A DNA stretch of 64,000 bases, taken from Lasioglossum baleicum. Its lineage: Eukaryota > Arthropoda > Insecta > Hymenoptera > Halictidae. Positions 60,001-64,000 of the stretch are shown in pieces. Each line of letters opens with the position of its first letter. Within the stretch, counting starts at the first letter, position 1. Location: NCBI RefSeq assembly GCF_051020765.1, contig NW_027469170.1, forward strand, positions 248,001 through 312,000, written 5' to 3'. Under the pieces are notes generated by a model. It was not told where the DNA came from, searched no databases, and worked only from the letters and a program-made list of their open reading frames with translations. Both the position numbers and the translations under genes were made by a program.

Positions 60001-63000
60001 GCATCCCAAAAAACCTGCGCATGCGCATCCCACAAAACCTGCCCATGCGCATCCCAAAAAATCTGCGCATGCGCATCCCACAAAACCTCGCACGTGTTTG
60101 TGCTCGACTAGACTGCGGGATGCATCCTTTCGCACGTGTTTGTGCTCGACTAGCCTGCGGGATGCATCCTCTCGCACGTGTTTTTACTCGACTAGCCTGC
60201 GGGATGCATCCTCTCGCACGTGTTTTTACTCGACTAGCCTGCAGGATGCATCCTCTCGCACGTGTTTTTGCTCGACTAGCCTGCGGGATGCATCCTTTCG
60301 CACGTGTTTTTGCTCGACTAGCCTGCGGGATGCATCCTCTCGCACGTGTTTTTGCTCGACTAGACATGCGCATCCCAAAAAACCTGCGCATGCGCATCCC
60401 AAAAAACCTGCGCATGCGCATCCCACAAAACCTGCGCATGCGCATCCCACAAAACCTCGCACGTGTTTTTACTCGACTAGCCTGCGGGATACATCCTCTC
60501 GCACGTGTTTTTACTCGACTAGCCTGCGGGATGCATCCTCTCGCACGTGTTTTTGCTCGACTAGCCTGCGGGATGCATCCTCTCGCACGTGTTTGTGCTC
60601 GACTAGCCTGCGGGATGCATCCTCTCGCACGTGTTTTTACTCGACTAGCCTGCGGGATGCATCCTCTCGCACGTGTTTTTACTCGACTAGCCTGCGGGAT
60701 GCATCCTATCGCACGTGTTTTTGCTCGACTAGCCATGCGCATCCCAAAAAACCTGCGCATGCGCATCCCAAAAAATCCGCGCATGCGCATCCCACAAAAC
60801 CTGCGCATGCGCACCCCACAAAACCTCGCACGTGTTTGTGCTCGACTAGCCTGCGGGATGCATCCTCTCGCACGTGTTTTTACTCGACTAGCCTGCAGGA
60901 TGCATCCTCTCGCACGTGTTTTTGCTCGACTAGCCTGCGGGATGCATCCTTTCGCACGTGTTTTTGCTCGACTAGCCTGCGGGATGCATCCTCTCGCACG
61001 TGTTTTTGCTCGGCTAGCCTGCGGGATGCATCCTCTCGCACGTGTTTTTACTCGACTAGCCTGCGGGATGCATCCTCTCGCACGTGTTTTTACTCGACTA
61101 GCCTGCAGGATGCATCCTCTCGCACGTGTTTTTGCTCGACTAGCCTGCGGGATGCATCCTTTCGCACGTGTTTTTGCTCGACTAGCCTGCGGGATGCATC
61201 CTCTCGCACGTGTTTTTGCTCGACTAGGCATGCGCATCCCAAAAAACCTGCGCATGCGCATCCCAAAAAACCTGCGCATGCGCATCCCACAAAACCTGCG
61301 CATGCGCATCCCACAAAACCTCGCACGTGTTTTTACTCGACTAGCCTGCGGGATACATCCTCTCGCACGTGTTTTTACTCGACTAGCCTGCGGGATGCAT
61401 CCTCTCGCACGTGTTTTTACTCGACTAGCCTGCGGGATGCATCCTCTCGCACGTGTTTTTGCTCGACTAGCCTGCGACATGCATCCTCTCGCACGTGTTT
61501 TTACTCGACTAGCCTGCGGGATGCATCCTCTCGCACGTGTTTTTACTCGACTAGCCTGCGGGATGCATCCTCTCGCACGTGTTTCTACTCGACTAGCCTG
61601 CGGGATGCATCCTCTCGCACGTGTTTTTACTCGACTAGCCTGCGGGATGCATCGTCTCGCACGTGTTTTTACTCGACTAGCCTGCGGGATGCATCCTCTC
61701 GCACGTGTTTTTGCTCGACTAGCCATGCGCATCCCAAAAAACCTGCGCATGCGCATCCCACAAAACCTCGCACGTGTTTGTGCTCGACTAGCCTGCGGGA
61801 TGCATCCTTTCGCACGTGTTTTTACTCGACTAGCCTGCGGGATGCATCCTCTCGCACGTGTTTTTGCTCGACTAGCCTGCGGGATGCATCCTCTCGCACG
61901 TGTTTTTGCTCGACTAGCCATGCGCATCCCAAAAAACCTGCGCATGCGCATCCCAAAAAACCTGCCCATGCGCATCCCAAAAAATCTGCGCATGCGCATC
62001 CCACAAAACCTCGCACGTGTTTGTGCTCGACTAGACTGCGGGATGCATCCTTTCGCACGTGTTTGTGCTCGACTAGCCTGCGGGATGCATCCTCTCGCAC
62101 GTGTTTTTACTCGACTAGCCTGCGGGATGCATCCTCTCGCACGTGTTTTTACTCGACTAGCCTGCAGGATGCATCCTCTCGCACGTGTTTTTGCTCGACT
62201 AGCCTGCGGGATGCATCCTTTCGCACGTGTTTTTGCTCGACTAGCCTGCGGGATGCATCCTCTCGCACGTGTTTTTGCTCGACTAGGCATGCGCATCCCA
62301 AAAAACCTGCGCATGCGCATCCCAAAAAACCTGCGCATGCGCATCCCACAAAACCTGCGCATGCGCATCCCACAAAACCTCGCACGTGTTTTTACTCGAC
62401 TAGCCTGCGGGATACATCCTCTCGCACGTGTTTTTACTCGACTAGCCTGCGGGATGCATCCTCTCGCACGTGTTTTTGCTCGACTAGCCATGCGCATCCC
62501 AAAAAACCTGCGCATGCGCATCCCAAAAAATCTGCGCATGCGCATCCCACAAAACCTCGCACGTGTTTGTGCTCGACTAGCCTGCGGGATGCATCCTTTC
62601 GCACGTGTTTTTACTCGACTAGCCTGCGGGATGCATCCTCTCGCACGTGTTTTTACTCGACTAGCCTGCGGGATGCATCCTCTCGCACGTGTTTTTACTC
62701 GACTAGCCTGCGGGATGCATCGTCTCGCACGTGTTTTTACTCGACTAGCCTGCGGGATGCATCCTCTCGCACGTGTTTTTGCTCGACTAGCCATGCGCAT
62801 CCCAAAAAACCTGCGCATGCGCATCCCAAAAAATCTGCGCATGCGCATCCCACAAAACCTGCGCATGCGCATCCCACAAAACCTCGCACGTGTTTGTGCT
62901 CGACTAGCCTGCGGGATGCATCCTTTCGCACGTGTTTTTGCTCGACTAGCCTGCGGGATGCATCCTCTCGCACGTGTTTTTGCTCGACTAGCCTGCGGGA

Positions 63001-64000
63001 TGCATCCTCTCGCACGTGTTTTTACTCGACTAGCCTGCGGGATGCATCCTCTCGCACGTGTTTTTACTCGACTTGCCTGCAGGATGCATCCTCTCGCACG
63101 TGTTTTTGCTCGACTAGCCTGCGGGATGCATCCTTTCGCACGTGTTTTTGCTCGACTAGCCTGCGGGATGCATCCTCTCGCACGTGTTTTTGCTCGACTA
63201 GGCATGCGCATCCCAAAAAACCTGCGCATGCGCATCCCAAAAAACCTGCGCATGCGCATCCTACAAAACCTGCGCATGCGCATCCCACAAAACCTCGCAC
63301 GTGTTTTTACTCGACTAGCCTGCGGGATACATCCTCTCGCACGTGTTTTTACTCGACTAGCCTGCGGGATGCATCCTCTCGCACGTGTTTTTGCTCGACT
63401 AGCCATGCGCATCCCAAAAAACCTGCGCATGCGCATCCCAAAAAATCTGCGCATACGCATCCCACAAAACCTCGCACGTGTTTGTGCTCGACTAGCCTGC
63501 GGGATGCATCCTTTCGCACGTGTTTTTACTCGACTAGCCTGCGGGATGCATCCTCTCGCACGTGTTTTTGCTCGACTAGCCTGCGGGATGCATCCTCTCG
63601 CACGTGTTTGTGCTCGACTAGCCTGCGGGATGCATCCTCTCGCACGTGTTTTTACTCGACTAGCCTGCGGGATGCATCCTCTCGCACGTGTTTTTACTCG
63701 ACTAGCCTGCGGGATGCATCCTATCGCACGTGTTTTTGCTCGACTAGCCATGTGCATCCCAAAAAACCTGCGCATGCGCATCCCAAAATATCCGCGCATG
63801 CGCATCCCACAAAACCTCGCACGTGTTTGTGCTCGACTAGCCTGCGGGATGCATCCTTTCGCACGTGTTTTTACTCGACTAGCCTGCGGGATGCATCCTC
63901 TCGCACGTGTTTTTGCTCGACTAGCCTGCGGGATGCATCCTCTCGCATGTCTTTTTGCTCGACTAGCCATGCGCATCCCAAAAAACCTGCGCATGCGCAT
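60001..64000. repeat. Distal segment with private variants and offset 1,923 bp
   Basis: Variants found mainly here are CTGCAGGATGC (near 60241, 60896, 61106, 62163, 63078), GGGATACATCC (near 60489, 61351, 62413, 63328), CCTGCCCATGCGC (near 60041 and 61964) and TAGACTGCGGG (near 60109 and 62032). The stretch 60.01-60.56 kb matches 61.93-62.48 kb at offset 1,923. Near the end single changes accumulate: ACTTGCC (63073), CATCCTACAAAAC (63262 area), AAAATATCC (63786 area) and CATGTC in place of CACGTG (63946-63951). The window stops inside a 24-mer, so the array continues. Confidence 0.82.

Larger units (their letters stand above)
1..64000. repeat. Two-monomer satellite array filling the whole window
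   Basis: Every part of the window can be read as a 42-bp monomer, a 24-bp monomer or a chimeric joint between them; I found no interrupting unique sequence. The long monomer contains GGATGCATCC, CTCGCACGTG, T5 and CGACTAG in that order. The short one contains CATGCGCATCCC, A6 and CCTGCG. From typical block spacing I estimate about a thousand long monomers and a few hundred short ones, but I did not count them. Orientation is the same throughout: no inverted segment was seen. Divergence between neighbouring monomers is usually 0-3 substitutions and many variants recur in register, which indicates unequal exchange and higher-order amplification. The species and chromosomal location (centromeric, pericentromeric or subtelomeric) cannot be decided from this window. 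Confidence 0.97.

Noticed and set aside
1..64000. Telomeric repeats, rDNA or tRNA clusters
   Set aside because: No TTAGGG-like 5-8 bp units, no rRNA-like conserved blocks and no tRNA A/B box pair with cloverleaf pairing were seen.
1..64000. A transposable element or its terminal repeats within the array
   Set aside because: No transposase or reverse transcriptase reading, no terminal inverted or long terminal repeats and no interruption of the monomer pattern were found; no inverted segment was noticed.

Overview
The whole 64,000-base window is satellite DNA. I found no unique sequence, no recognisable gene, no RNA gene and no transposon. The array enters the window already in progress at base 1 and leaves it in mid-monomer at base 64,000, so neither edge of the satellite is visible. 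A homogeneous tandem array of this size, with nested higher-order duplications, points to a eukaryotic (probably animal) heterochromatic or subtelomeric block resolved by long reads. I cannot name the species. The animal suggestion rests only on the NRF1-type palindromes described below and is an inference.

Two monomers build everything. The long monomer is 42 bp (reference copy 43-84). It carries the palindrome GGATGCATCC, a CACGTG box, a T5 tract and a CTAG. The short monomer is 24 bp (reference copy 173-196). It carries ATGCGCATCCC, an A6 tract and CCTGCG. Both share a related core of the form CCTGCG-nn-ATG-(CG)-CATCC and differ mainly in the spacer after it. Short monomers occur in runs of about 1 to 5, followed by a chimeric terminal unit in which a short monomer fuses at CTCGCACGTG to the last 22 bp of a long monomer. 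Runs of long monomers (typically 2-8, at most 20 seen, at 27708-28547) alternate with these blocks. All lengths (42, 24, and 45+24n for composite blocks) are multiples of 3. Several frames therefore stay open for thousands of codons on both strands, up to 5,999 codons at 9360-27359. I treat these as by-products of the repeat period, not genes.

Regional layout. 1 to about 7.11 kb is a proximal array. About 7.11-12.8 kb holds tandem higher-order copies with offsets 1,619 and 2,123. About 12.8-17.0 kb is a mixed array. About 17.0-22.05 kb holds a 2,986-bp offset pair. About 18.24-38.2 kb is a large tandem duplication of a 10,082-bp segment, and its second copy is a mosaic near 35.4-36.3 kb. A nested 1.56-1.60 kb series lies at 22.2-26.4 kb. 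A 2,452-bp offset pair spans 36.2-40.9 kb. A dispersed copy of the 9.3-10.6 kb segment lies at 41.1-42.5 kb. A 1,617/1,701-bp triplicate spans 44.2-48.7 kb. A nearly perfect abutting 2,094-bp pair spans 48.5-52.7 kb. A dispersed copy of 5.44-6.56 kb lies at 52.5-53.6 kb. A distal array from 53.6 kb to the end has its own private variants.

Single-base indels act as lineage tags. A 1-bp deletion beside the T tract occurs at 7861, 9480, 11603 and 41340. A 1-bp insertion giving A7 occurs at 19856, 27255, 29938, 37193 and 39645. A private deletion lies at 56710-56721. Besides the duplication history, the feature most worth a second look is that every junction between two consecutive canonical 24-mers forms the palindrome TGCGCATGCGCA, a perfect match to the published NRF1 consensus, while nearly every long monomer carries CACGTG. 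Copy counts given as estimates were not computed.
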